A stretch of 60,062 nt of DNA from a candidate division TM6 bacterium UASB124. Lineage in GTDB: Bacteria; Babelota; Babeliae; Babelales; RVW-14. How positions within the stretch are numbered: position 1 is the first letter of the stretch; every line of letters begins with the position of its first letter. The stretch is taken from assembly GCA_945897315.1 (NCBI GenBank), contig CAMDFF010000006.1:1-60062 (forward strand), in the 5' to 3' direction. The notes under the pieces are model-generated. The model was not told the origin of the DNA. It saw only the letters and a list, made by a program, of their open reading frames with translations, and did no database searches. Positions 46,628 to 56,287 of this stretch are shown here, piece after piece. The translations under genes and the position numbers were made by a program.

Positions 46628-48580
46628 CTATTCTTTCACCGGTTGCATCTCAAGCATATTTTTATTTTCCACTTCTATTTTAGCATTTCTATGCAAAGAT
46701 GCAATAAATGCTCCAGTTTGTAATGAGCCTATCTTAGCTTGCTCTAATTTCGCATACTTAGCTATCTCCTGATCAAAACAGGCCTTTTCTGGCTGCTTCA
46801 TGCTTTCTATTTTTGCCAAGTAGAAATTACTATCATGAGCAAAGAAAAGCACATGTGCTGAGTCAGTTAATCCAAGAAGCTTTTCTTTGAAGCCACGTTC
46901 ATTGCCGAACTCTTTCAACTCACTTGATTTTGTAATCATTTCAGTCTTGAGGTAACTCGCTTTTAATTCAGCCGCTACTTCACTCAGTGATTTCTTACCT
47001 GCTAATACCGCAGCACGCATTTCTTTAATGGTCCGTTTTGCTATGACGTTCGCTTGGCTTTTAATAAAATCTTTTGCAACGCCTGCTTTGACTTCTGCAA
47101 ACACAGGAATATATGATTTTTTAACTTCATCTAATTGATACAGAATATAGCGATCATCATGAACAAAATAACCAGACACGCTTGTTTTACTTTGGGCTGC
47201 AAATAATTTTTTTGCTAGTAATGATTCAACCCCACTACCCTTAGCATCAGCTTCAGTTAGCATCTCTGTACGATGTGCACTCAAACGATACTTTGCAACA
47301 AATACATCTATAGATTTTGCATCACTTTTTGACATGCGCACGGTTTGTTCTAATTCTGCACGCAACTCATTCATCGCACGCTTTGCACGCATAGAAGCTA
47401 TGATATCACTTTTAACTGAATCAAATGATTTTTCACCAGCGTTCAAACGTTCAACAAGTTGTAAAATTTCGTAGCCAACTTTTGTCTTAATAATTGGTGA
47501 GATTTCGCCAGTTTCTTTTAGTCTAAACGCTGCTTTTTCAAACTCTGGATCATGTGTTCCCTTATCAAAGAAATCAATGATGCCGCCGTTTTTCACATCT
47601 GTGTCACTGGCTGAATACTGCTTAACCAATGCGGCAAATTGGCCTGGTTTGTCTTTAGCCTGCTTTAGCACATCAGTTGCGGTTGGCGGTAAACCATTAT
47701 TGACGGATTTCATTAACAAGCGGCGAACCTTAACTTTTGGAGGAATGCGATACAATGCAGCTTTATGTTTTTCATAAAATTGCATTGCCATTGAATTATC
47801 AATATCAACAGCATCAACAAATGCTTTTGTATTGATTTCCCAATAGGTTCCACTACGGCGTTCTAGCTCACGGTACTGATCTTTGTGGGACAAGAAAAAT
47901 GCATTCAACTCTTTTTCATCTGCTGCCAAATTTTGTGCAGCAGGTATGAAATGATCAATTTTGCATGTCACAACAGAGAAACTACGAGACGCAAGAGCAC
48001 GTACAGCTGCCTCTTTTGCTATAAACAGGGGAACGTACGCTGTATGCTGAACAAATTTTAATAACATGTCGCGCTTGATCTCTTCTGCACGACGAGCTTC
48101 GAATTCTGCTGGCGTCATAGATAAACGTTGCAAGTAATCATGATAAGCACTGATATTTACACGACCAGCGGCATCAACTAGATGAGGCATTGACTTAACA
48201 AGCTCTTGAGCAAACCATTGCTGATCAACACGCATACTCAGTTGATCTTTTACACAATCATACAATTTTTCTTGCACACAATTATCAAGTGCCAGTGCTT
48301 GTGGATTATCAAAACCATACGCCTGTAAAAATACCTCTTCTGACATGCCATACGCCTTGGCCATCTGCCGTATAGAATTAATACGCTCCTGAATTTCCAA
48401 CAGTGCTTTTCTATACTGGTCAAAAGTAATGGGATACCCATTTACCTTTGCGACATGTGCATCACTAGAGCGCTTCGGTCCAAACATAACACCAGAAAGT
48501 GTCCCGAGCACCATAGACGCCAAAACAATCCAAAGAACGTTTTGCCATTTTCTCATCTCTTTTCTAAACATGTAAATCAT
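46628..48580 (-). CDS. PpiD/SurA-like peptidyl-prolyl isomerase chaperone
   Basis: 650 residues. One N-terminal membrane anchor (about 12-33), a SurA_N-like helical domain (VAKVNGYPITFDQYRKALLEI), and a parvulin domain (about 280-385; KVKVRRLLM...FFDKGTHDPEFEKAAF...GYEILQLVE). Helical C-terminal part. Assists folding of exported proteins at the outer face of the inner membrane. It directly precedes recA. Confidence 0.88.
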   Translation of the reverse strand: MIYMFRKEMRKWQNVLWIVLASMVLGTLSGVMFGPKRSSDAHVAKVNGYPITFDQYRKALLEIQERINSIRQMAKAYGMSEEVFLQAYGFDNPQALALDNCVQEKLYDCVKDQLSMRVDQQWFAQELVKSMPHLVDAAGRVNISAYHDYLQRLSMTPAEFEARRAEEIKRDMLLKFVQHTAYVPLFIAKEAAVRALASRSFSVVTCKIDHFIPAAQNLAADEKELNAFFLSHKDQYRELERRSGTYWEINTKAFVDAVDIDNSMAMQFYEKHKAALYRIPPKVKVRRLLMKSVNNGLPPTATDVLKQAKDKPGQFAALVKQYSASDTDVKNGGIIDFFDKGTHDPEFEKAAFRLKETGEISPIIKTKVGYEILQLVERLNAGEKSFDSVKSDIIASMRAKRAMNELRAELEQTVRMSKSDAKSIDVFVAKYRLSAHRTEMLTEADAKGSGVESLLAKKLFAAQSKTSVSGYFVHDDRYILYQLDEVKKSYIPVFAEVKAGVAKDFIKSQANVIAKRTIKEMRAAVLAGKKSLSEVAAELKASYLKTEMITKSSELKEFGNERGFKEKLLGLTDSAHVLFFAHDSNFYLAKIESMKQPEKACFDQEIAKYAKLEQAKIGSLQTGAFIASLHRNAKIEVENKNMLEMQPVKE

Positions 48581-48888
48581 GAAAGCCCTTTCAGCCTGAA
48601 GAATGTGTCTTGCTTTTCCTTTTTAACAAAGACTAAAACACCATTGAATGGTAATGAAGTTTACCCCATAAACCTCTTTTTTCCAACTCAAAATAACGCT
48701 ATTTTTTGCATATTTTTCATGAAAAACATAGCAATCATCATGAATATATCGATTCAGAAGCTGTTTACAGACACACAAATAATTTTGACAATATAGCGCA
48801 AAAATTACCCGGGGTAACCTTACAACTCGACCAAGCATAAAAATCGTTTTTAAGGCATTTTAAAGAAGATATGAATACTAGATAATTA
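48581..48888. other. Intergenic region between ppiD and miaA
   Basis: About 300 bp, AT-rich, with no gene. An imperfect palindrome TTACC-CGG-GGTAA at 48805-48817 could be an operator. Presumed to hold the promoter of the ppiD-recA-infC block. Confidence 0.4.
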
Positions 48889-49830
48889 TTATGATTTTTT
48901 GACGATATCAATAATTTGATTGACTACTTGCAACGAATTATTGGGTACAATCAATACCTCTAGCTCAGCAAACATATCCGACGCATCAGACACAAGGTCT
49001 TGCGCTAATTTTTTTAAAAAATTCTCTTGCCGTTTTGCATACTGTCGTGTCTTGATACTAATTGTTGTTATGACATCGGCCAATGTTGTCGAGTCAGCCC
49101 CAGCAGCAAGCCAGTCAATTAGCTCAGTGTAACCAACTAACTTCTTTGTCTTAACAAATGACTGCCACTCAGTGCCAATCAGCCCGCGAACTTCATCAAC
49201 CCACCCATCGTTATTAATCATTTGTCCAGTGCGATGAGCAATGCGCTCGCGCACCACTGAGCGCTCTGGGAGTACAATGACGAGTAGGATTTTTTTGTAA
49301 GGCATGACAAATTGCGGTTTTAATGTTGACGGCTTTTTTCCAGTGCCATGCCACAATGCAAGAGCCCTGACCAGCCGATAGTGGTCGGTTTTATTAATAT
49401 CGCGTGCACGCACAGGGTCAATGATATTCAACTGCTCCCATAATTCCACTGCACTTAGCGCTTCAAGCGGAGTGGTGTCAATAGATTGTGCACAACCAAT
49501 ATCATGCGGGGGATAAAAAAGTGATTTGATGTAAAATGACGAACCGCCAACAATGATGGGAGTTGCATGGCAAGCTTCAACGCTTGCTACACACTGATCA
49601 ACGGCTTCTTTGAAAGCAACAACACTACAGTCACGCGGCGTATCAATCCAGTCAAAAAGATACGAATCAAACGGCAACGTTTGCCACGGTGGTTTTGCAG
49701 TCCCTACAGTAAGAGCGGTATAAAACTGTCCCATATCCGCATTAATAATCGCCCCCTGGAGAGGTGGAACCAACTGTTCAGAAAGTGCTGTTTTACCAGA
49801 TGCTGTTGGTCCCGTAATTATAACAACCAT
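48889..49830 (-). CDS. miaA: tRNA dimethylallyltransferase
   Basis: 313 residues. P-loop ITGPTASGKTALSEQL, the INADMGQFYTALTVGTAKP substrate region, and DHYRLVRALALWHGTGKKPS. Adds the isopentenyl group to A37 of tRNAs reading UNN codons. AAGGG precedes the ATG. Confidence 0.94.
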   Translation of the reverse strand: MVVIITGPTASGKTALSEQLVPPLQGAIINADMGQFYTALTVGTAKPPWQTLPFDSYLFDWIDTPRDCSVVAFKEAVDQCVASVEACHATPIIVGGSSFYIKSLFYPPHDIGCAQSIDTTPLEALSAVELWEQLNIIDPVRARDINKTDHYRLVRALALWHGTGKKPSTLKPQFVMPYKKILLVIVLPERSVVRERIAHRTGQMINNDGWVDEVRGLIGTEWQSFVKTKKLVGYTELIDWLAAGADSTTLADVITTISIKTRQYAKRQENFLKKLAQDLVSDASDMFAELEVLIVPNNSLQVVNQIIDIVKKS

Positions 49831-49989
49831 TTTCCCTTAAAAGTCCCTTTTTTACGCTCTGCAAACGCCATCCAGATAATGTAATTCATTCACTGGAAAC
49901 ATCGACCCAGTTGCTTCCCCGATCTAGCTGATAAGCACAACTAGATAATACTTTTCAGCTATCATGGATGCAAACAACAATTTTTATAC

Positions 49990-50538
49990 CTAGGTAGGCT
50001 GCTGAGCCTCATGTAAAAAGCTCTTGTCATGAAAAACAAACTGCTTAAATGGATTGCGCAGTACTTGCACAACCGCATCGCGATCTTTTTTCTTAATAAT
50101 TTGTATCTCTTGCGCAATAAGTTCTTCTGTGTTCTGGAGAACGACACGCTCCCCAAATGACAGATCTTTTTGCTGAGCAATATACATTAAGTCACGGTAT
50201 ATTTTAGCAACTTCAACAAGTTTTCCCATCTGAATTTTCAGTTGGTAATCTTTATGGCGTCTATTCCAACCGCTTGGAGTAAAGTCAATACTATCGAGTA
50301 TTTTTTCTGGCTTCTTTGAAAGCTCATGAATTGCCGTATTAACATCCTGCTCACTGCTTGGATACCTAATCCCAATAGTGGCAATATTATAGGTTGGGAC
50401 TAAAATTGTCATGTCTTTAAAAACGAACGCAAGTGTTAAAAACTGAATACTGTTTTCTCCAACTTTTTTTTCGCTAATTTCATCAACAAGAGCAACACCA
50501 TGCGCTGGATAAATTACATGATCGTGAAGCTTAAACAT
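49990..50538 (-). CDS. CarD-family transcription regulator
   Basis: 182 residues. The N-terminal Tudor-like RNA-polymerase-interacting domain (FKLHDHVIYPAHGVALVDEI) and the C-terminal helical domain with WNRRHKDYQLKIQMG, KIYRDLMYIAQQKDLSFGER fit CarD/CdnL. Stabilises the open promoter complex, often at rRNA promoters. AAAGGA precedes the ATG. Confidence 0.9.
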   Translation of the reverse strand: MFKLHDHVIYPAHGVALVDEISEKKVGENSIQFLTLAFVFKDMTILVPTYNIATIGIRYPSSEQDVNTAIHELSKKPEKILDSIDFTPSGWNRRHKDYQLKIQMGKLVEVAKIYRDLMYIAQQKDLSFGERVVLQNTEELIAQEIQIIKKKDRDAVVQVLRNPFKQFVFHDKSFLHEAQQPT

Positions 50539-50568
50539 AGGATTCCTTTGGATGGAAACACGTTTTTT

Positions 50569-51660
50569 TTATGCTGACCCTACAACAACCTCAGCATTTT
50601 TTAATGTGCTGTTACTTTCTTCAATACGCGTCTCAAATAGCGGGCTATGCGAACCAAGTAGACTATTACTATCAGTCTGGCCATAGCCCCCCCAATGATT
50701 ATTACCACCAAAATACGTACCAAACGTACCCTGACTTCCCCAGTAGTACTTTGCGATACGCATAGCAATAATGATAACCGCAACGGGAAGATATACCCAC
50801 TTATTTTTTAACCAACCAACAAAACCCTCTTCTTTCTGGTTGAGGCTAGCAAGCATAACCCCTACGCGATGCAACAAGCAATGTATTGCTTGAAGTGCAT
50901 TTTCAATAGGAAGCTGCTCCACTTGTTCATAAATTTGGATGAGATTGATACAAGAGCCAACGCTACGATAATGAGCAAGAAGAGCCTCACACATAGACAG
51001 CAACATAACAAAGCAACAGGACATAGCCGACTGACGTTCTAGAATGGTTCCAGTATTAATAATACGGAAGAGGGCTGAAGAAGAGTTGTTTTTATAATCT
51101 TGGAGTGCTTGCTTAACTGAAGCATGGGGTACTTTGTCTATTAAGGCTTCAAATGGAAACTCAGCGAGCAAGCTGCTGGGTAGAAATTTTTTGTCATAAT
51201 CGCCATCGTCGACAATCTGAAACAAAGAATACATCGTCACAATATCCTCAAAGCCAGGAACCTTTGAAACAAGCGCAACACAACGCAGAACAGACATAGA
51301 TTTGTCAGCATTATATGGTATTGCTGAGAGCTTGTTCCTCATGCGCTTGATAGATGCGTACTGCTTTTCAGTAATCTGTGCATATGCTACTTGTGATGAT
51401 AAAAAGTTGTCTATTCGCGTACAGAGCAAACTACTAATGGCATTGCGCAGCGCTACCCGTTCTGAGCAGCCATGCTGAAACAGCGCATCGCTTACTGCTA
51501 CAGGATCGAATAAAACTGAAAGACCAGAGAAGTTTTGGATTGCTGGTAAAGAGGTATAATTGCTACTGTCTACCGCGCTAGACAGCGACGGAAGAGCAGA
51601 GACCCAAACCAGAAACATAAAACCGACCACGTACTTTATCTGACGCACGATGGCTTGCAT
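50569..51660 (-). CDS. Exported protein with C-terminal membrane span, function unknown
   Basis: 363 residues. Signal peptide (about 10-28, ending LSSAVDSS), a helical luminal domain of about 240 residues, then a membrane span (about 287-305, WVYLPVAVIIIAMRIAKYYW) and a short Gly/Asn/Ser-rich tail. GAGGG precedes the ATG. The layout, N-terminal leader plus late membrane span, recalls the gene at 36697-38493. No family recognised. Confidence 0.65.
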   Translation of the reverse strand: MQAIVRQIKYVVGFMFLVWVSALPSLSSAVDSSNYTSLPAIQNFSGLSVLFDPVAVSDALFQHGCSERVALRNAISSLLCTRIDNFLSSQVAYAQITEKQYASIKRMRNKLSAIPYNADKSMSVLRCVALVSKVPGFEDIVTMYSLFQIVDDGDYDKKFLPSSLLAEFPFEALIDKVPHASVKQALQDYKNNSSSALFRIINTGTILERQSAMSCCFVMLLSMCEALLAHYRSVGSCINLIQIYEQVEQLPIENALQAIHCLLHRVGVMLASLNQKEEGFVGWLKNKWVYLPVAVIIIAMRIAKYYWGSQGTFGTYFGGNNHWGGYGQTDSNSLLGSHSPLFETRIEESNSTLKNAEVVVGSA

Positions 51661-51884
51661 ATTTCACCCTCTTTATCAGTTAGCCCAGTCGGTCAGCGAC
51701 ACTGACGACAAGAACTATAGTACCACAAACAACAGCGCAACCAAACAATCGATAAAAAAAGACTGAATACTAGCAAAAAACAGTACCAAGCATATACGAC
51801 CATATATTAAGGAAAGCTCTACCTTTCGCAATTATCATTATATACTGGTGCAAATTAGCACGCACGGGTAAGAAAGGGTGACCA

Positions 51885-53258
51885 ATGGCACATAATAATA
51901 ACAGTCAACGCATGAGCAAGCAGTTCCATGCAAGCTTTAGATGGACGTTAAGTGGAAGCTTTGTATACGAAACCTGCAAAGTAGCCCACTGCCTACTCCT
52001 TATGAAATGCATGCCAACAGCACTATATGGCACTATGGGCAGCCTGTTTTCCATTATTTACCTTGTAACCTATATCGCTGACCTGGGAGCAACTAACTCT
52101 CTGCCACCGTTTATTCACCTTATGAATAAGAGCAAAAGCAATTTCAAGACCTTTTTGCTCACCTATTCATTACTTCCTCACGCACCTCTTATTATTGGCT
52201 GTGCTGGTGTTGCTACCTACATTGCAGCCACTACGTTCACCCAATTACCGTTTTTATGGCTGATTCCGAGTATTATTTTTCTTGAAACAACGCGTACTTT
52301 CCTGCGAATGCTGCTCCACGCAACATTTTTGACAAAACATGTCGTTAGCATCGAAGTCGCAATCCTTTTTCTGTACCTTGCAATGACCTGGGTCCCGGTA
52401 GTCGTCTTCAATCAGCCCCTAACGCTTAATACCATTTTCATACCGCATTTTATTGATTCTCTCATATGTGTTTCGGCATTCGTCCTATTGGTACTTTCTT
52501 ATCAACGAAGCTTGCCAAATGCACCATGCAGCATCGACAACACGCTTCCCAAGCGCCTCATCACTACCCGTCTTTTCAATTATTTACTTCGTGTCACTCG
52601 CAATATGTTCACCAGCAACTTCCTAACCCCACTTTTTGCCTGGCGTTTTGGGCTAGTCTCTGCCGGTACTTTTTATATAGCCAGCATCATTGTCAATGCG
52701 CTGCAATCTGTTATCAAATCAACCATTTGGTACCCTGGGAATGCCCTTCTTGCAAATGTTAAAGAAGAGAGCCAGGAGGTTAAAATGCAGGCTTTTACCA
52801 GCATCAATAATAAGTTAATGAGCATGCTTGCACCGGTTATTATTATTATTGGCCTCAACATTGATAGCATAATTAAGATCAGCAAATTACCCAGCATCAC
52901 CAACGAGTCTATTGCCTTGGCTCTTTTGTTCTTATTAATCTCACTTGCTGAGTTCTTTTTCCTTCTTTATGAGCAGCTCTACATAATAGAGGAAGCAGCG
53001 AACAAACTTTTTTTATTCAAACTGACAGAATTGGCGGTCTTGTATGTCATGGTCCGGCACAGCATTATTACCTCACCCGTTGCCACTTTGGTTGCTTTAA
53101 TTGTCGTAAGGGCAGTGAGTTTCGCTATTATTTCAACCAATGCCTGGAGTACCTGGAAGATTGCTCTTAGGTTTCACGCTTCTCGCTGGGTCATTGCCGG
53201 CAGTGTCGCCACAGGATTGTTTGTCTCAGTCGTATTGAAGTACATAATAATACCCTAA
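51885..53258 (+). CDS. Multi-span flippase-like membrane protein (Wzx/MATE-like)
   Basis: 457 residues with about 12-14 hydrophobic segments. The N-terminal part (LMKCMPTALYGTMGSLFSIIYLV) resembles the polysaccharide flippase fold, with typical later loops, ending in a span at the C-terminus. Likely moves lipid-linked sugars or a related amphipathic substrate. GGGTGA precedes the ATG. No glycosyltransferase neighbours are seen, so the substrate is open. Confidence 0.65.
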   Translation: MAHNNNSQRMSKQFHASFRWTLSGSFVYETCKVAHCLLLMKCMPTALYGTMGSLFSIIYLVTYIADLGATNSLPPFIHLMNKSKSNFKTFLLTYSLLPHAPLIIGCAGVATYIAATTFTQLPFLWLIPSIIFLETTRTFLRMLLHATFLTKHVVSIEVAILFLYLAMTWVPVVVFNQPLTLNTIFIPHFIDSLICVSAFVLLVLSYQRSLPNAPCSIDNTLPKRLITTRLFNYLLRVTRNMFTSNFLTPLFAWRFGLVSAGTFYIASIIVNALQSVIKSTIWYPGNALLANVKEESQEVKMQAFTSINNKLMSMLAPVIIIIGLNIDSIIKISKLPSITNESIALALLFLLISLAEFFFLLYEQLYIIEEAANKLFLFKLTELAVLYVMVRHSIITSPVATLVALIVVRAVSFAIISTNAWSTWKIALRFHASRWVIAGSVATGLFVSVVLKYIIIP

Positions 53259-53520
53259 TGTTTTTGTGCTAAAATCGTCGCCAGCGGCTGCCGTGTTTTG
53301 CTTTAAAGAAAATTAAACCTGTAGCTAGCGTTAATAATGGTTACATCGATGCACATGAAACAACAAAAAACGAACCCTCAAGAGCAATCAATTATCGATC
53401 GAATCGTCATAATGGTGCTATTATTACAATCGGTTACTAGTCCGTACGATTGGTTTTATCTTTTGCTTTTAACATGCACCCTTCTCTTCTCTCTGCTCTT
53501 GTTAATCCAGTACGCATGAG

Positions 53521-53830
53521 ACACGCTTCTTCTTCTTTCTCTCTTCACCTACCCTTTACCCTCACTCGTCACTTCTTCACTTCTTCCCTCCTCTCCTATC
53601 TTCCCTCCTCTCCTACCTCCTCTTCTCTCTTTCTCTTCCCCCACACACACTCTCTCTCTTCTTTGTTTACTCTCGCCCACTCTCCCAGTATCCACTCTCC
53701 CCTGTAGTCTAGTATCAATCCCTTCTCTCTTCTCCTTAATCACTTCCCTAATCACTTCCCTTAATCCTTAATCAGTTACTACCCCATCACATATCCCTTC
53801 CCTTATCCCTTAGAAACGCACACACCCTGC
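53521..53830. repeat. Poly-pyrimidine low-complexity tract
   Basis: For about 300 bp the plus strand is almost only C and T, with very few G. A 17-bp unit is repeated in tandem at 53582-53598 and 53599-53615, and short CTTAATCACTTCCC-type units recur near 53740. The composition is unlike the rest of the window. An ORF of 60 codons ends just before it (53337-53519, hydrophobic) but is weakly supported. Alternative reading: foreign DNA or an assembly junction. Confidence 0.75.
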
Positions 53831-53844
53831 CCATTACGCACGGA

Positions 53845-53945
53845 GTTGCGACTCCCTTGACCCATTACCCTCCCCACGCTTAAAACGCCCCCTGCTCGAA
53901 CCCCCGAGCCCATAAGCCCACAGAGCAAGTCAAGGGAGTCGCAAC
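53845..53945. repeat. 17-bp perfect inverted repeat in a GC-rich island
   Basis: The arms 53845-53861 and 53929-53945 are exact reverse complements around a 67-bp C-rich centre. A very GC-rich stretch follows to about 53990 (GCGCGCCGCGGGCCCCGGAAG). The transcript would fold strongly. No tRNA, SRP or tmRNA signature fits fully. It lies about 200 bp before the dnaK promoter. Confidence 0.75.
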
Positions 53946-54143
53946 GGAGTGCCCGGTCGCGCGCCGCGGGCCCCGGAAGGCGCAGCCAAAACAATTGATT
54001 TCTTTAACATAATATTTAATTACACGACACAATAACAAACCGATGCCTGTAACCCTGCCGCGAAGGGGGTAATAGGAGGAAAAGCAAGACAATTTTTACC
54101 ACAGATCTACGAGCAGCCAACTCAGATTTTATCTCGTCCCCGC

Positions 54144-54172
54144 TTGACACACCGATCCGAAAAAAATAAACT
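54144..54172 (+). promoter_or_regulatory. Putative dnaK promoter
   Basis: A perfect TTGACA (54144-54149), a 17-bp spacer and TAAACT (54167-54172). No CIRCE element is seen, so regulation by HrcA is not indicated. Confidence 0.55.
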
Positions 54173-54261
54173 GTTTACTGAGGTTAAATATTTGAGTCCA
54201 ACCTCGCAGATCGACTTTGAAAAATAGCGTTAGAAAGCCACAAAACCGAAGGCAGGAAAAA

Positions 54262-56169
54262 ATGTCAAAAATTATAGGTATTGACTTAGGTACAACCAAC
54301 TCCGTCGTCTCATTCATGGAGGCTGGAACAGCAAAAGTTATTCCCAACCAAGAGGGCGCAAATACAACCCCGTCAGTTGTCGGTTTTGGTAAAGATGGAC
54401 AGCGTTTAGTTGGATCAATTGCAAAGCGTCAAGCCATCACAAACCCAACAAATACCATCTTCTCTGCTAAGCGTTTCATCGGTAAGAAATTCAGCGAGAT
54501 CAATAAGAACGATCTTAAAATGGTTCCTTACACGGTCGTAGAAGGACCAAACGGCGACTGCGCAATCGAGATCAACGGAAAACAAGTTTCACCACAAGAG
54601 ATCTCAGCAGCAGTACTCCAAAAGCTCAAACAATCAGCCGAAGCATACCTGGGCGAAACAGTAACTGAAGCGGTTATCACCGTGCCTGCGTACTTCAATG
54701 ACGCACAACGCCAAGCAACTAAAGACGCTGGTAAAATTGCTGGATTGGAAGTTCGCCGTATCATCAACGAGCCAACCGCAGCCGCACTTGCCTACGGCCT
54801 AGACAAAAAGAATAATGAAACAATCGCCGTATTCGACTTCGGTGGCGGAACATTCGACATTTCGATCCTCGAAGTGGGCGATGGCGTCACAGAAGTAAAA
54901 TCGACCAATGGCGACACCATGCTTGGTGGCGACAACATCGATGACTGTCTTATTACTTATCTAGTTGCTGAGTTCAAACGCGAAAACGGTATGGACCTGC
55001 ACAGCGACAAAATGGCGCTCCAACGCCTCAAAGAAGCTGCAGAAAAGGCAAAGATCGAGCTCTCATCAATGAATGAGACCGAAATCAACTTGCCGTACAT
55101 CACTGCCGATGCATCAGGCCCTAAGCACTTGGTTACCAAAATTACCCGCGCTAAGTTTGAATCACTCTGCGCTGATATTTTCACCAGCTTGTTTGAACCA
55201 TGCAAACGTGCTATCGCCGATGCTGGCGTTGACGTCAGCAAAATCGACGAAGTAATCTTGGTCGGTGGATCTACCCGTATTCCTAAAGTTCAACAAATGG
55301 TAAAAGACTTCTTTGGCAAAGAGCTTAACCGCTCCGTTAACCCTGACGAAGTTGTTTCAGTTGGTGCTGCCATCCAAGGCGGCGTGCTTGCTGGCGATGT
55401 GACTGACGTGCTTTTGCTCGACGTTACCCCGCTCTCACTTGGTATCGAGACAATGGGCAATATCACTGCACGCATTATTGAACGCAACACCACGATTCCA
55501 ACCCGCAAGTCACAAGTTTTCTCAACCGCAGAAAACAATCAATCAGCTGTAGACATCAATGTTGTTCAAGGTGAACGCGAGTTCGCGCAAGACAATAAGT
55601 CACTCGGACGTTTCCGCCTTGAAGGCTTGCCAAATGCACCTCGTGGCGTACCACAAATCGAAGTTACCTTTGATATTGATGCAAACGGCATTGTCCACGT
55701 ATTCGCTAAAGACCTTGGCACAGGCAAAGAGCAAAAGATTACCATCTCAAACTCTTCCGGCCTTGCTAAAGATGAAGTTGAACGCATGGTACAAGAAGCC
55801 CAGCTGCACGAAGCTGAAGACAAAAAGCGTCGCGAAACTGTTGAAAAGCGCAACAACCTGGATAGCATGATCAGCCAAGTTGAAAAAACACTACAAGAGA
55901 ACAAAGAAAAGCTTTCAGCCGATGACATAACAGCCATTGAGACAGCGCTTGAAGCAGCTAAAAAGGCTCTTGTGGAAAATGAGCACGATAAAGAAGCGCT
56001 TGAAAAAGCACACACCGACTTGATGAACGCGTCCTACAAAATTGCTGAAGTCTTGTACAAAGAACAACAAGCAACAGGCGCCGAACAACCAGGTTCTACC
56101 AGTGGAGCAACTGAAGAGAAAAAAGACGGTAACGAGCCAATCGATACGGACTTTACAGAAGCTAAGTAG
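54262..56169 (+). CDS. dnaK: Chaperone protein DnaK (Hsp70)
   Basis: 635 residues from ATG 54262, preceded by GGCAGG; a TTG frame to 54217 is ignored. Starts [18 protein letters not shown]. ATPase signatures are IFDLG-like [13 protein letters not shown] and [14 protein letters not shown], the linker is [16 protein letters not shown], the helical lid is normal, and the tail is [12 protein letters not shown]-driven folding of cytoplasmic proteins. dnaJ and grpE are not next to it. Confidence 0.97.
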   Translation: MSKIIGIDLGTTNSVVSFMEAGTAKVIPNQEGANTTPSVVGFGKDGQRLVGSIAKRQAITNPTNTIFSAKRFIGKKFSEINKNDLKMVPYTVVEGPNGDCAIEINGKQVSPQEISAAVLQKLKQSAEAYLGETVTEAVITVPAYFNDAQRQATKDAGKIAGLEVRRIINEPTAAALAYGLDKKNNETIAVFDFGGGTFDISILEVGDGVTEVKSTNGDTMLGGDNIDDCLITYLVAEFKRENGMDLHSDKMALQRLKEAAEKAKIELSSMNETEINLPYITADASGPKHLVTKITRAKFESLCADIFTSLFEPCKRAIADAGVDVSKIDEVILVGGSTRIPKVQQMVKDFFGKELNRSVNPDEVVSVGAAIQGGVLAGDVTDVLLLDVTPLSLGIETMGNITARIIERNTTIPTRKSQVFSTAENNQSAVDINVVQGEREFAQDNKSLGRFRLEGLPNAPRGVPQIEVTFDIDANGIVHVFAKDLGTGKEQKITISNSSGLAKDEVERMVQEAQLHEAEDKKRRETVEKRNNLDSMISQVEKTLQENKEKLSADDITAIETALEAAKKALVENEHDKEALEKAHTDLMNASYKIAEVLYKEQQATGAEQPGSTSGATEEKKDGNEPIDTDFTEAK

Positions 56170-56191
56170 CTTTCACCCATAGTTTTCATAA

Positions 56192-56237
56192 AAGAAGAGC
56201 AGGGCTTTGGATATTTTCCAGGGCCCTGCTCTTCTTT
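56192..56237. terminator. Bidirectional terminator between dnaK and the phosphatase gene
   Basis: A long stem (about 18 bp with wobbles; AGAAGAGCAGGGC with GCCCTGCTCTTCT) is followed by T's on the plus strand and preceded by A's, so it works in both directions for two convergent genes. Confidence 0.85.
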
Positions 56238-56287
56238 ACTGTAATCGCTATTTTGCTATAGTCGCGCCAGGCGAAACAAGCTGAAAA

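Noticed and set aside
53337-53519. 60-codon hydrophobic frame after the flippase gene
   Set aside because: No ribosome-binding site, runs into the low-complexity tract, no conserved feature.
53890-53912. GGTTCGAGC-like T-arm on the minus strand, possible tRNA
   Set aside because: The flanking 5-bp stem does not pair, and no acceptor, D or anticodon arm can be formed.
53965-53995. CGGAAGGCGCAGCCA resembling the SRP (4.5S) RNA tip
   Set aside because: The 5' side of the helix does not provide the conserved symmetric loop, and the sequence after GCAGCCA does not return to a long stem. Treated as coincidence.
54060-54260. CIRCE operator before dnaK
   Set aside because: No TTAGCACTC-N9-GAGTGCTAA pattern is visible.
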